From NCBI RefSeq assembly GCF_049116215.1, contig NZ_JAGDZB010000005.1:248001-312000 (forward strand): a DNA stretch of 64,000 bases, in the 5' to 3' direction. This stretch comes from Shimia sp049116215. Its GTDB lineage: Bacteria > Pseudomonadota > Alphaproteobacteria > Rhodobacterales > Rhodobacteraceae. Shown here piece by piece: positions 1 through 8,446 of the stretch (position 1 is the stretch's first letter; each line of letters begins with the position of its first letter). Position numbers and translations under genes: made by a program. Under the pieces are notes generated by a model that saw only the letters and a program-made list of their open reading frames with translations, was not told where the DNA came from and made no database searches.

Positions 1-20
1 ATCGAGTAAGGGAGAGACAA

Positions 21-389
21 ATGTTTGCAGAAATCCTCGTGTCCTTCTTCATCGTTTTGGCTGGCGTCTTTGGGTTGGTTGGCAGCTTCGGCATGCTCAA
101 ATTAAACGACACCATGCAGCGCCTTCATGCCCCGACCAAGGCGACCACGCTTGGGGTTGGCGGTGTGTTGATCGCGTCGATGCTGTACTTCCTGTTGGTG
201 AAGGGGACCCTGTCATTTCATGAGCTGTTGATCACCATCTTCCTGTTCCTGACCGCACCGGTGAGTGCGCATTTTGTCGCCAAGACTTACATTCAGGCCA
301 AGATGAAGCCGGAAGAACTGCCAGGCTCCGATGGGGAGTTTGGCTGGGCGATCTATGATGATCCGCCAGCCTATTACGACAACGACTGA
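21..389 (+). CDS. phaG: Na+/H+ antiporter subunit G (Mrp/Mnh/Pha type)
   Basis: 122-residue membrane protein with three hydrophobic stretches (about residues 3-25, 44-62 and 67-88), the size and layout of MnhG/PhaG/MrpG. This small subunit belongs to the multisubunit monovalent cation/proton antiporter, which exports Na+ or K+ in exchange for protons at the inner membrane. An in-frame Ile-Glu-stop at bases 1-9 just upstream is probably the end of the preceding subunit F gene, so this is the last gene of an operon that begins outside the window. A GGGAGA Shine-Dalgarno precedes the ATG. A hairpin terminator follows at 417-443. Family assignment is firm; ion specificity cannot be read. Confidence 0.9.
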   Translation: MFAEILVSFFIVLAGVFGLVGSFGMLKLNDTMQRLHAPTKATTLGVGGVLIASMLYFLLVKGTLSFHELLITIFLFLTAPVSAHFVAKTYIQAKMKPEELPGSDGEFGWAIYDDPPAYYDND

Positions 390-416
390 TCGTTTCGATC
401 CTTTGAAGAACTTGGA

Positions 417-443
417 AAGCGCGCCCTTCGTCGGCGCGTTTTT
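417..443 (+). terminator. Rho-independent terminator after phaG
   Basis: A 9-bp stem (AAGCGCGCC with GGCGCGTTT, one G-U pair) around a 7-nt loop, running into a T-rich tract. It sits 28 bases after the phaG stop and closes the antiporter operon. Confidence 0.75.
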
Positions 444-584
444 GCTTTTTCTACCAGATGCTTGGCATTTGTGGTTAACGCATGCTTGCTGCTTGGGGCG
501 GGCCATGTTTCTATGGCGTGAATTGTCATGTGATCACCGCCGTTACATTTGGCCCTGATCTCCAAGCCATTGGGATAAGACACC

Positions 585-1721
585 ATGAAGTTTCCGATTT
601 TCACCCCTCTCTCAGCCGCCATGCTCTCGGTCAGTTTATTGGCGACCAGCGCAGTGTCGCAGGATGCCCCCGCTCCCAAAGTCGCGATAGCCGCAGCCTA
701 CACTGATGAGCTGGTGGATGAGGTGATTTTCATCGGTAAAGGTGAGGCCGTCGATAAGGTGGATCTCGTGGCGCGCGTGAGTGGCTTTGTTGAAAAAATC
801 CACGGTCTGGATGGCGATGAGGTTACCGCCGGTGACTTGTTGTTTGAGATCGAGCCTGAGGTGTATCAGGCGGCAGTGGATGCGCGCAAAGCGGATCTTG
901 CGCAAGCGGAAGCCAACCTGCGACTGACCGAAGTGGAGTTGGTGCGGAAGTCGGAGCTGTTTGAGCGGGACGTGGGCACCGAGGCGGATCGTGATGTGGC
1001 CGTGGCCAACAACGAAGTGGCCAAAGCGCAGGTGGAAATTGCCAAAGCGGCCATTGCGCAGGCGCAGTTGGACCTGGACTACACCAAAATTCACGCGCCG
1101 TTTGATGGACGTATTGGTCGGTCCAACGTGAGCGTTGGCGAATTGGTTGGGCCAACCACGACATATCTGATCAACATTGTGCGCACTGCGCCGATCTTTG
1201 TGGAGTTTTCGCTGACTGAGAAGCAGTTGGTCGAAGTGATGGAGCACCATGAAGCAGAGCTTCAGGAGCTTTCAGACAAAGAGAAAGCACCAAAGGTCTT
1301 TGCGATTTTGCCCAACGGGGACGAGTTGGAAGAGGTCGGGCAGGTGGTCTTTGTCGACAACCGGATCAACCCGTCCACAGGCACGATCACCTTGCGGGCT
1401 GAGTTTGAAAATGCACGTCGGTTGCTGCTGGACGGCGCCTTCCTGAACATCCGCATTGCCAGCGCAGCCCCAAGCCAGGTGCTGATGATCCCGCAGGCGG
1501 CGGTGCAGCGCGATCAGCGCGGCGACTTTGTGCTTGTGGTTGGTCAGCAGCAAACGGTTGAGCAGCGCTATGTGACGCTGGGCCGTCAGGTTGAGGCCGC
1601 TGTGGTTGTTGAAGACGGGATGCGCGAAGGCGAATCCGTGATTGTCGAAGGCCTGCAACGCGTGCGTCCCGGTGTGACCGTGGATGCGGTGCTGGCCGGC
1701 CAGCCGACAGAGGAGCAGTAA
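585..1721 (+). CDS. RND efflux periplasmic adaptor (HlyD/MdtA family)
   Basis: 378 residues with an N-terminal signal peptide (hydrophobic to about residue 25). The usual membrane-fusion-protein order follows: a lipoyl-like half near residues 60-90, an alpha-hairpin rich in Ala/Glu/Lys at about 95-165, a second lipoyl half ('YTKIHAPFDGRIGRSNVSVG') near 165-185, then beta-barrel and membrane-proximal domains. The protein would bridge the inner-membrane pump encoded 3 bases downstream to an outer-membrane channel that is not encoded here. No regulator gene is adjacent. Substrate cannot be inferred. Confidence 0.93.
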   Translation: MKFPIFTPLSAAMLSVSLLATSAVSQDAPAPKVAIAAAYTDELVDEVIFIGKGEAVDKVDLVARVSGFVEKIHGLDGDEVTAGDLLFEIEPEVYQAAVDARKADLAQAEANLRLTEVELVRKSELFERDVGTEADRDVAVANNEVAKAQVEIAKAAIAQAQLDLDYTKIHAPFDGRIGRSNVSVGELVGPTTTYLINIVRTAPIFVEFSLTEKQLVEVMEHHEAELQELSDKEKAPKVFAILPNGDELEEVGQVVFVDNRINPSTGTITLRAEFENARRLLLDGAFLNIRIASAAPSQVLMIPQAAVQRDQRGDFVLVVGQQQTVEQRYVTLGRQVEAAVVVEDGMREGESVIVEGLQRVRPGVTVDAVLAGQPTEEQ

Positions 1722-1724
1722 CCC

Positions 1725-4700
1725 GTGTTTTCAGCGATCTTCATCCGGCGCCCGAAGACGGCGTTTGTGATTTCCCTGGTGCTCTCCATCATGGGGTTCA
1801 TCGGGTATAACGCACTCCCTGTGGAGCAGTTTCCGGACATCACACCGCCTGTGGTGACGGTGTCCACCAACTATACCGGTGCCAACTCTGAAACGGTGGA
1901 AAACACTGTGGCCGCGCCCATTGAGGCGCAGGTGAACGGTGTGGATGACATGATCTATATGTCATCTGACAGCACTGACACTGGCTCCTACAACCTGTCT
2001 GTAACCTTTGAAGTGGGCACAGACCCGGATATTGCCTCGGTGAACGTGCAGAACCGCGTTGCGCAGGCGACGTCGTCGCTGCCAACCGAGGTGACCAACA
2101 GCGGGGTGGTGACGCAGAAATCCTCCACCAACATGCTGATGATCGTGACGTTGGTGTCGCCCAACAGCACCTATGACGAGGTGTTTCTGTCCAACTACGC
2201 CTCGATCAACCTGCGCGACGCACTGGCGCGTGTGAAGGGCGTGGGTAAAGCGGACGTAATGACCAACTTTGAATACTCCATGCGGATGTGGATGGATCCG
2301 GACCGTATGGCAGGGCTGGGGCTCACACCAGGCGATCTGGTGGCGGCCATTCGAGAGCAGAACCTTGAGGTCTCCGCCGGTCAGATCGGTACGCCGCCGA
2401 TCCCCACTGGGCAACAGTTTCAATACACCATTAAATCCAAAGGCCGCCTGACCACGGTGAAGGAGTTTGAAGAGATTGTACTGCGTACCGGCGAGGCGGG
2501 CAGCATTGTGCGTATGAAAGATGTGGCGCGGGTCGAGTTAGGCGCGAACTACTACAACGCCTCTGGTCGGGCAGACGGCAGTCCGGCGACGGTTCTGGCC
2601 ATCTATCAGGCGCCGGGCGAAAACGCCTTGGCGGTTGCGGAGGCTGTAAAAGCCGAAGTGGAACGTCTCTCCGCCGCCTTCCCGGACGATGTCGAATACG
2701 CCGTTCCCTATGACAGTACACTGTTTGTGGAGCAGTCATTGAGCGACGTGGTGTCCACCCTGATCCTGACCTTCATTCTTGTGATCTCGGTGGTGTTTAT
2801 TTTCCTTGGCAATGTGCGGGCAACCGCCATTCCTGCGGTCGCCATCCCGGTCTCCTTGATCGGGACATTTGCGTTCTTGCTGTTGTTTGGCATGTCGCTG
2901 AACACCATCTCGCTGTTTGCCTTGGTGTTGGCCATCGGGATTGTTGTGGATGACGCTATCGTGGTGGTGGAGAACGTCGAGCGTATCATTGCGGAAGAGG
3001 GGCTGTCTGCTGCTGACGCAACCCGCAAGGCGATGGGGCAGATCACCGGTCCGGTGATTGCCACCACCTTGGTTTTGTTGGCGGTGTTTGTGCCGGTGAC
3101 CTTTATGCCGGGTATCACCGGGCGTCTCTACACGCAGTTTGCCGTGACCATTTCCACCGCTGTGGTGATTTCGTCGATCAACGCGTTGACGTTGTCTCCG
3201 GCTCTGTGCTCGCTGATCCTGAAAGCGCGTGATCCTGGTGGTCCTAAAGGGCTGATGGCGGTGTTTGAGAAAGGTGTCGACGGGGCAAGGGGTGCCTATG
3301 TGGGCGTGGTGCGTCGGTTTGTGCGTATCCCTATCATGGCGATTGTAGTGCTGGTGGCGATGTTTGCTGGTTCTGGCACGTTGATGAAGACCATTCCCGC
3401 TGGCTTTATTCCTTTGGAAGACAACGGCACGTTGTTTGTGGATGTACAGCTGCCGGATGCGGCGTCGTTGGAACGGACTGAGGCTGTCACAGCGCGCTTG
3501 AATGAGCAGTTGATGGAACTGCCCGGTGTGGCCGGCTCTGTGCTGGTGAACGGCTTTAGTTTGCTCAATGGGTCGGGATCAAACGGGGCAATGATCATTC
3601 TGAACCTTGAACCCTGGGACGATCGGCAGACGGATGAGTTGAGCGCGGATGGGATTTTGGCGAAGGTTTACGGTGTCGCCAATCAGGAAATCTCTGCCAG
3701 CGTGATTGCCTTTAACCCGCCGCCAATTTCCGGTCTTGGCATGAGTGCCGGTGTGGAAATGAAGGTACAGCAGACCGGTGGTGGCACGGCGCAAGACCTC
3801 TCGGCCGCGATTGGCTCGTTGGTCTATGCCGCCAACCAACGTCCGGAGATGGCGCAGAGCTACTCGACCTTCCGCGCCAACGTGCCAAAAGTCTATGTGG
3901 ATCTGGATCGCGAGAAGGCCAAGTCGCTGAACGTGTCGATCTCGGATGTGTTCACCACGTTACAAGGCTACATGGGCTCGATCTATGTGAACGATTTCAA
4001 CCTGTTTGGGCGGGTCTATCGCGTGATGATCCAGGCGGATGGCGAGTTCCGTTCCCAAGTTGAGGACATCAACGCGCTGTATGTGCGTTCTCAAACCGGT
4101 GAAATGGTGCCCATGGGCACATTGGTAACTGTACGTAATGAGTTGGGGCCGGTGGCTTTGAACCGCTACAACATGTTCCGCGCCGCCACGGTGACAGGTG
4201 TGCCAAAAGAGGGCTTGTCGACCGGGGATGCGATCCGCGTTCTGGAAGAAGAGGCGGCGAATGCGCTGCCGCCGGGTTACAGCTTTGAATGGACTGGGAC
4301 AGCGCAGCAACAGCAGTCCGGAAGCGGGTTGGTGGTGATTATTCTGATTATGGCGGTGGTCTTCGCCTATCTGTTCCTTGTGGCGCAGTATGAAAGTTGG
4401 ACCATGCCAGTTGGCATTCTGCTCTCGGTGTCGGTGGCGCTGTTTGGCGCATTGGCCGCGGTGGCTGTGTCTGGGGGGGACGTGAACCTCTACACCCAGA
4501 TCGGGATGATCATGCTGATTGGTCTGGCTTCCAAAAACGCCATTCTCATCGTGGAATTTGCGATGGAGCGACGGGCCGCGGGGCTGAGCATCAAAGAGGC
4601 AGCTGTTGAGGCTGCCAGCCAGCGTTTCCGCGCGGTGATGATGACAGCGCTGTCCTTCCTGCTGGGCGTGGTGCCGCTGTTGGTGGCCAATGGCGCTGGT

Positions 4701-4862
4701 GCGGCGAGCCAGAAAGCTATCGGCGTGGCCGTGTTTGGCGGTATGTTGGCGGCGACCGTTATTGGTGTGATCATTGTGCCGATCCTCTATGTGCTGCTGC
4801 AGGGCATGCGGGAATGGGTCAAGGGCGCCAACAAGAAGGCAGAGCCGTCCGAAGCGGCGTAA
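1725..4862 (+). CDS. RND multidrug efflux permease (AcrB/HAE1 family)
   Basis: 1045 residues, full length for an AcrB-type pump that trades protons for drug efflux. The GTG start lies 3 bases after the adaptor stop, implying translational coupling. Twelve membrane segments are expected: one at residues about 10-28, a block near 340-500, one near 540 and a block near 870-1030. The proton-relay residues are present: paired Asp in 'GIVVDDAIVVVENVER' (about residues 409-410) and Lys in 'GLASKNAILIVEFA' (about 937). Two large periplasmic loops lie between. A terminator follows. No outer-membrane factor gene is adjacent, so a shared TolC-like channel is likely. Confidence 0.95.
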   Translation: MFSAIFIRRPKTAFVISLVLSIMGFIGYNALPVEQFPDITPPVVTVSTNYTGANSETVENTVAAPIEAQVNGVDDMIYMSSDSTDTGSYNLSVTFEVGTDPDIASVNVQNRVAQATSSLPTEVTNSGVVTQKSSTNMLMIVTLVSPNSTYDEVFLSNYASINLRDALARVKGVGKADVMTNFEYSMRMWMDPDRMAGLGLTPGDLVAAIREQNLEVSAGQIGTPPIPTGQQFQYTIKSKGRLTTVKEFEEIVLRTGEAGSIVRMKDVARVELGANYYNASGRADGSPATVLAIYQAPGENALAVAEAVKAEVERLSAAFPDDVEYAVPYDSTLFVEQSLSDVVSTLILTFILVISVVFIFLGNVRATAIPAVAIPVSLIGTFAFLLLFGMSLNTISLFALVLAIGIVVDDAIVVVENVERIIAEEGLSAADATRKAMGQITGPVIATTLVLLAVFVPVTFMPGITGRLYTQFAVTISTAVVISSINALTLSPALCSLILKARDPGGPKGLMAVFEKGVDGARGAYVGVVRRFVRIPIMAIVVLVAMFAGSGTLMKTIPAGFIPLEDNGTLFVDVQLPDAASLERTEAVTARLNEQLMELPGVAGSVLVNGFSLLNGSGSNGAMIILNLEPWDDRQTDELSADGILAKVYGVANQEISASVIAFNPPPISGLGMSAGVEMKVQQTGGGTAQDLSAAIGSLVYAANQRPEMAQSYSTFRANVPKVYVDLDREKAKSLNVSISDVFTTLQGYMGSIYVNDFNLFGRVYRVMIQADGEFRSQVEDINALYVRSQTGEMVPMGTLVTVRNELGPVALNRYNMFRAATVTGVPKEGLSTGDAIRVLEEEAANALPPGYSFEWTGTAQQQQSGSGLVVIILIMAVVFAYLFLVAQYESWTMPVGILLSVSVALFGALAAVAVSGGDVNLYTQIGMIMLIGLASKNAILIVEFAMERRAAGLSIKEAAVEAASQRFRAVMMTALSFLLGVVPLLVANGAGAASQKAIGVAVFGGMLAATVIGVIIVPILYVLLQGMREWVKGANKKAEPSEAA

Positions 4863-4882
4863 GGTGCTGAGAAGGAAAGAGA

Positions 4883-4911
4883 AGGGCTGGAGGCAACTCC
4901 GGCCCTTTTTG
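4883..4911 (+). terminator. Rho-independent terminator after the RND pump
   Basis: Stem AGGGCTGGAG with CTCCGGCCCT (one T-G pair), loop GCAA, followed by five Ts. It closes the adaptor-pump operon. Confidence 0.85.
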
Positions 4912-4940
4912 TTTGGTTCAAAGCTCAGTAGCCTTCAGCA

Positions 4941-5510
4941 ATGATACGGTTGCTTTTGTTTTTTGTGCTCACGGTGTCCGCTTTGACTGCATTGGCAGAG
5001 GAGCGACCGCAGGGACTTATGTGGAACCGCTCGGGCTTGCCCGCGACCCTGCCGTTGCTGATCAAGACCAACGCTGGTGCGGACTATTTCCTGAATTTAC
5101 GGGATGTTGAGCGCGACAAGGTGGTGCTGGCCGCGTACGTGCGGGGTGGGGAGTTCTTTCAGGTTTTGGTGCCACCTGGACGGTATGAGCTGGTGTTTGC
5201 CTCTGGCGAAGAGTGGCAGGGCGAGACGAGGCTGTTTGGGGTGAACACACATGTGTTCAAACTGAATAAGCCGTTGCAGTTTCGCGCGACGATGAGCCAG
5301 CGGAAGGGGCACTTAATTGACCTGACCAAGGCCAGCGGCACAACCATCAGCGATCTGGCAAAGTGTCAGAGATTGGCGCTGGATCCAGAGAGTTTGCGCA
5401 ACCGAAAAGGGCAGTTTGACCCATTGCTGCGCGATCCAAGCTTGGCACCTGAGGCATGGCCAAAGATGCCCGCGCCGCGTTACGATGTGGAGACGTGGAC
5501 GTGTCTCTGA
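4941..5510 (+). CDS. Hypothetical exported protein
   Basis: 189 residues beginning with a clear signal peptide (MIRLLLFFVLTVSALTALAEE, cleavage near residue 19), so the mature protein is probably periplasmic. The rest is beta-rich: it has a stretch resembling a PEGA-like or DUF2846-like fold ('EFFQVLVPPGRYELVFASG' near residues 72-90) and a C-terminal tail with two Cys. I do not recognise the family. It stands alone between two terminators, so it is likely transcribed from its own promoter. A strong bidirectional hairpin separates it from the convergent nucleotidase gene. Confidence 0.7.
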   Translation: MIRLLLFFVLTVSALTALAEERPQGLMWNRSGLPATLPLLIKTNAGADYFLNLRDVERDKVVLAAYVRGGEFFQVLVPPGRYELVFASGEEWQGETRLFGVNTHVFKLNKPLQFRATMSQRKGHLIDLTKASGTTISDLAKCQRLALDPESLRNRKGQFDPLLRDPSLAPEAWPKMPAPRYDVETWTCL

Positions 5511-5518
5511 GCGCATGA

Positions 5519-5546
5519 AAAAGGCCGGGGCAAGCTCCGGCCTTTT
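5519..5546. terminator. Bidirectional terminator hairpin
   Basis: Perfect 10-bp stem AAAAGGCCGG with CCGGCCTTTT around an 8-nt loop. The A and T tracts on both flanks let it serve the exported protein gene on the plus strand and the nucleotidase gene on the minus strand. Confidence 0.85.
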
Positions 5547-5562
5547 GTGGTTTTATGTGTCT

Positions 5563-7524
5563 TTACAGCTGGATACGGAAGCGGGCGAAACCGTCTGGGC
5601 CTTCGCCTGCGGCCTCGATGGACACACCTTCCACGCTGTCGCTGTAGTCCGCCGCCTTGGGGCCGGTGTCAAACAGCACCGAGGTGCCTGGCAGCGGTGC
5701 GAAGGTCCAGTTGGCGTCAGCGCGAGGGCTGATGGTGCCTTTTTCCACGATATAGCGCACAATCACGTCACGGTTGGTGTCCGGACCTTCAAACACGATG
5801 GTTTCCCCCATGGCGCCGGGGAACTTGCCGCCGCCACCTGCGCGGTAGTTGTTGGTGGCGATGATGAAATAGCGCAAAGGATCAATTGGCAAACCCATGT
5901 ATGTCAGGTTCACAATCCGATTGGCGTCTGGGTTGATCAGATTGCCTTTGGGATCGTATTTTGACGGTTGGGATAGATCGATTTCATAGGTAACACCGTC
6001 CATCACATCAAAGTTGTACGATGGGAAGTCTGGGTTCAGCAGCACTTGATCAGCCTTACCTGCTTCAACTTGGTTGAAGATGCCTGCGGAGCGTTCCAGC
6101 CAGTCTTTGACCTCCTGACCACTCACGCGCACGGCGCGGACGGTGTTGGGGTAGAGGTAGAGGTCGGAGACGTTTTTGATCGCCACGTCGCCTTTGGCCA
6201 CGTCGGTGTAATACTCCGGACCACCACGGCCACCGGCTTTGAAAGGGGCGGCTGCGGAGAGGATGGGCAGGCCTTCGTGTTCGGTGCCTTTCATCATCTG
6301 CTCAATGTACCAAAGCTGCGCGATGGAGACGATCTGAACAGATGGGTCATCGGCCACCAGCGCGAAGTAGCTGTGCAGGGGCGCGTCGGTTTTGCCCACA
6401 GCGCGGCGGACGTAGGCGAGGGTCTCGTCATGCTCTTTCTGAACGCTGGCCAGAACGTCTGGCTGGTCTCCGACCAAGGCGGTGATCGAGCGGTCCTCGT
6501 TGCGCTTGGAGATTGGGCGCGCTTCGGTGCTGTGAGAGACAATTTTCCATTCGTTTCCAGAGCGTTCCAGCATCAGGTCGATGAGACCCATGTGCGAGCC
6601 CCAGAAGCCGCCCATGGCGGCTGGCTTGCCCATGATGGTGCCGTTTGCCACGTCCACGCCAGCCATGCCGTCATAGGCCGAGGAGGGGAACACGCGGTGG
6701 TGGTGTCCGGTGAGGACGGCATCGATGCCCTCAACGGCTGCGAGCGGCACGGAGGCGTTTTCCATGCCGTCAGAATGATCTGCCGCGCCGATGCCCGAGT
6801 GGCTGAGCGCGATGATGATGTCGGCGCCTTCTTCTTTCATCTGCGGAACAAAAGCTTTGGCGGTTTCGACGATATCACGCGCCTGTACGTTGCCTTCGAG
6901 GTGGCGGCGATCCCAGTTCATGACTTGTGGAGGGGTAAAGCCAATCACACCAACCTTAATCATGTGTTTCTCACCCGAACCATCGGTGAGTTCACGTTCC
7001 AGAATGGAATAGGGTTTGAACAGGGTTTTGTCTTCGCGCGCCGTCGCACCTTGCTCCAGAGAGATGTTGGAGAGCACGGTTTCAAAGTCTGCGCCAGCCA
7101 TGGATTTCATCAAGAAATCAATGCCGTAGTTGAATTCGTGGTTGCCAATAGTAGCAGCATCATAACCCACGGCGTTCATAGCGGTGATGATCGGGTGCAT
7201 GTCGCCTTCTTTCATGCCGCGCTCGTAGGCGATGTAGTCGCCCATTGGGTTGCCCTGCAGGAAATCCCCGTTGTCGATCAGCATCGAGTTGGTGGCCTCA
7301 TCACGGATGTTTTTGATCAGAGAGGCGGTGCGGGCGAGGCCAACGGTGTCGCGTGGTTTGTCGGCGTAATAGTCATATGGGAAGACGTGCACGTGCAGGT
7401 CTGTGGTTTCCATGATCCGCAGATGTGCTTGATTTGTCGCGGCATTTGCCGAGAACGGGTGTAGGGCGATGAAGCCTGCGGTGGAGGCCAAGAAGTGGCG
7501 ACGTGATAAGGTGAATTGAGACAT
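5563..7524 (-). CDS. cpdB: 2',3'-cyclic-nucleotide 2'-phosphodiesterase/3'-nucleotidase
   Basis: 653 residues from the chosen ATG at 7524, which has a good AGGGAG ribosome site; the frame stays open upstream but without support. The N-terminus carries a twin-arginine motif (SRRHFLAST) and a hydrophobic stretch ending in ANAA, so Tat export to the periplasm is expected. Calcineurin-type metallophosphatase motifs follow in order: DLHVHVF, IDNGDFLQGNP, GNHEFNYG and GHHHRVF. The C-terminal half is the 5'-nucleotidase substrate domain, with 'NNYRAGGGGKFPG' near residue 590. The enzyme hydrolyses cyclic 2',3'-nucleotides and 3'-nucleotides, scavenging phosphate and nucleosides. CpdB rather than UshA is chosen on overall motif pattern. 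Confidence 0.9.
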   Translation of the reverse strand: MSQFTLSRRHFLASTAGFIALHPFSANAATNQAHLRIMETTDLHVHVFPYDYYADKPRDTVGLARTASLIKNIRDEATNSMLIDNGDFLQGNPMGDYIAYERGMKEGDMHPIITAMNAVGYDAATIGNHEFNYGIDFLMKSMAGADFETVLSNISLEQGATAREDKTLFKPYSILERELTDGSGEKHMIKVGVIGFTPPQVMNWDRRHLEGNVQARDIVETAKAFVPQMKEEGADIIIALSHSGIGAADHSDGMENASVPLAAVEGIDAVLTGHHHRVFPSSAYDGMAGVDVANGTIMGKPAAMGGFWGSHMGLIDLMLERSGNEWKIVSHSTEARPISKRNEDRSITALVGDQPDVLASVQKEHDETLAYVRRAVGKTDAPLHSYFALVADDPSVQIVSIAQLWYIEQMMKGTEHEGLPILSAAAPFKAGGRGGPEYYTDVAKGDVAIKNVSDLYLYPNTVRAVRVSGQEVKDWLERSAGIFNQVEAGKADQVLLNPDFPSYNFDVMDGVTYEIDLSQPSKYDPKGNLINPDANRIVNLTYMGLPIDPLRYFIIATNNYRAGGGGKFPGAMGETIVFEGPDTNRDVIVRYIVEKGTISPRADANWTFAPLPGTSVLFDTGPKAADYSDSVEGVSIEAAGEGPDGFARFRIQL

Positions 7525-7842
7525 ATTGGGCTCCCTAAGTTTTATAAAATACGCCGCCTCGTGCGACCCAAACGAATCGAACTGACGATCTTTCTTGCTA
7601 TGTGATTGCACAGTGTAACGCTGGTTTTACCGTTTGGACAAACTTTTGCGTCTTGCACTTGAATGCCCAGGACGGGGGAGGGAGGAGACGCGATTGTCAC
7701 GTAAACAGAGCCGGCGGCGGCTGCCTTCAGAAAGAACGGTTTGGGAATGCGCTGTTTGGGCTGGTCATTTGCCGGCGCGTTGCTAGGCTGAAAGTGTAAA
7801 GCAAGGCGTGATTCCGTGCCTTGCAATTGGGGGAAGATGGCG
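7525..7842. other. Intergenic region between divergent cpdB and a small gene
   Basis: 318 bases that should hold the promoter of cpdB (minus) and of the small gene at 7843 (plus). The reading frames crossing it have no supported start or recognisable content. I see no clear operator. Confidence 0.5.
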
Positions 7843-8019
7843 ATGAAACATGTGCCCAAAGAGACCACCGATGAAGATCTGATTCAGCAATACTTGGACA
7901 AGGGCGGTAAGGTCAGCAAAGGCAAAACCAAGCCGATGGCCTATGACATGGGGATCAGCAAGAACACCTGGGGCAACAAATTGTCCAAAGAAGAAAAGAT
8001 CGCGAAGAAGATAAAATAG
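7843..8019 (+). CDS. Small basic hypothetical protein
   Basis: 58 residues when started at the ATG at 7843, which has a GGGGGAA ribosome site at proper spacing; an ATG six bases earlier is too close to it. The protein is charged and lysine-rich (about a quarter Lys) with no signal peptide or membrane segment. The middle reads 'GKTKPMAYDMGISKNTWGNK'. It is followed immediately by its own terminator, which supports a real short transcript. The family is not recognised; its size and charge would suit a nucleic-acid-binding or structural protein. Confidence 0.65.
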   Translation: MKHVPKETTDEDLIQQYLDKGGKVSKGKTKPMAYDMGISKNTWGNKLSKEEKIAKKIK

Positions 8020-8042
8020 GCCGCCTGAGAGGCGGCTTTTTT
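8020..8042 (+). terminator. Rho-independent terminator
   Basis: Perfect 7-bp stem GCCGCCT/AGGCGGC, loop GAG, then six Ts, directly after the stop of the small basic protein. Confidence 0.9.
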
Positions 8043-8059
8043 GTTGGGGGCTTGCGCGG

Positions 8060-8446
8060 TTAGGGCGCCGGGCTGGCGATCCACCAGGTGTTGCCGCTGG
8101 GATCGATGATCCCCGCCATGTGCTCACCATGGGGGCGCAGGTTGGGCTGCATAATCGCGGTGGCGCCAAGCTCCAATGCAAGGGCATAGGTCTTCGCGGC
8201 ATCGGCGACCTGGATGTGCATTTGGGAGGCGTTGGCGGGGTAAGTCTCTGTGGCCTGATTGAGCATCAGGACGGAGGTGCCAATACGCAGGCGGGCGTGT
8301 TGGATCACGCCGCTGTCGTAGCGGTCTTCTTTGATAGTCTCAGCGTCAAAGACGGCTTGCGCGAAATGGATAAACACTTCGGCGTCCGGCACCGTGAAAT
8401 AGGGCGTCACGGTGCCAAGAGCTGTTGTGTCGGAGGTGTCGCTCAC
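8060..8446 (-). CDS. VOC superfamily protein (PhnB-like glyoxalase fold)
   Basis: 128 residues with the paired beta-alpha-beta-beta-beta modules of the vicinal-oxygen-chelate fold. The N-terminal 'VTPYFTVPDAEVFIHFAQAV' and C-terminal 'HGEHMAGIIDPSGNTWWIAS' are the usual PhnB-like signatures. Members include metal-dependent lyases, dioxygenases and resistance proteins; the substrate here is unknown. The GTG start overlaps the trpE stop by four bases, so it is translated with trpE. No functional tie to tryptophan synthesis is evident. Confidence 0.85.
   Translation of the reverse strand: MSDTSDTTALGTVTPYFTVPDAEVFIHFAQAVFDAETIKEDRYDSGVIQHARLRIGTSVLMLNQATETYPANASQMHIQVADAAKTYALALELGATAIMQPNLRPHGEHMAGIIDPSGNTWWIASPAP

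Noticed and set aside
5416..7464. Long open frames on the plus strand opposite cpdB.
   Set aside because: They mirror the highly coding minus-strand gene and lack motifs or ribosome sites; shadow frames in GC-rich DNA.
8443..8446. Tryptophan operon extending beyond trpE.
   Set aside because: The next gene is a VOC-fold protein and no trpG/D/C is present in the window; only translational coupling is supported.
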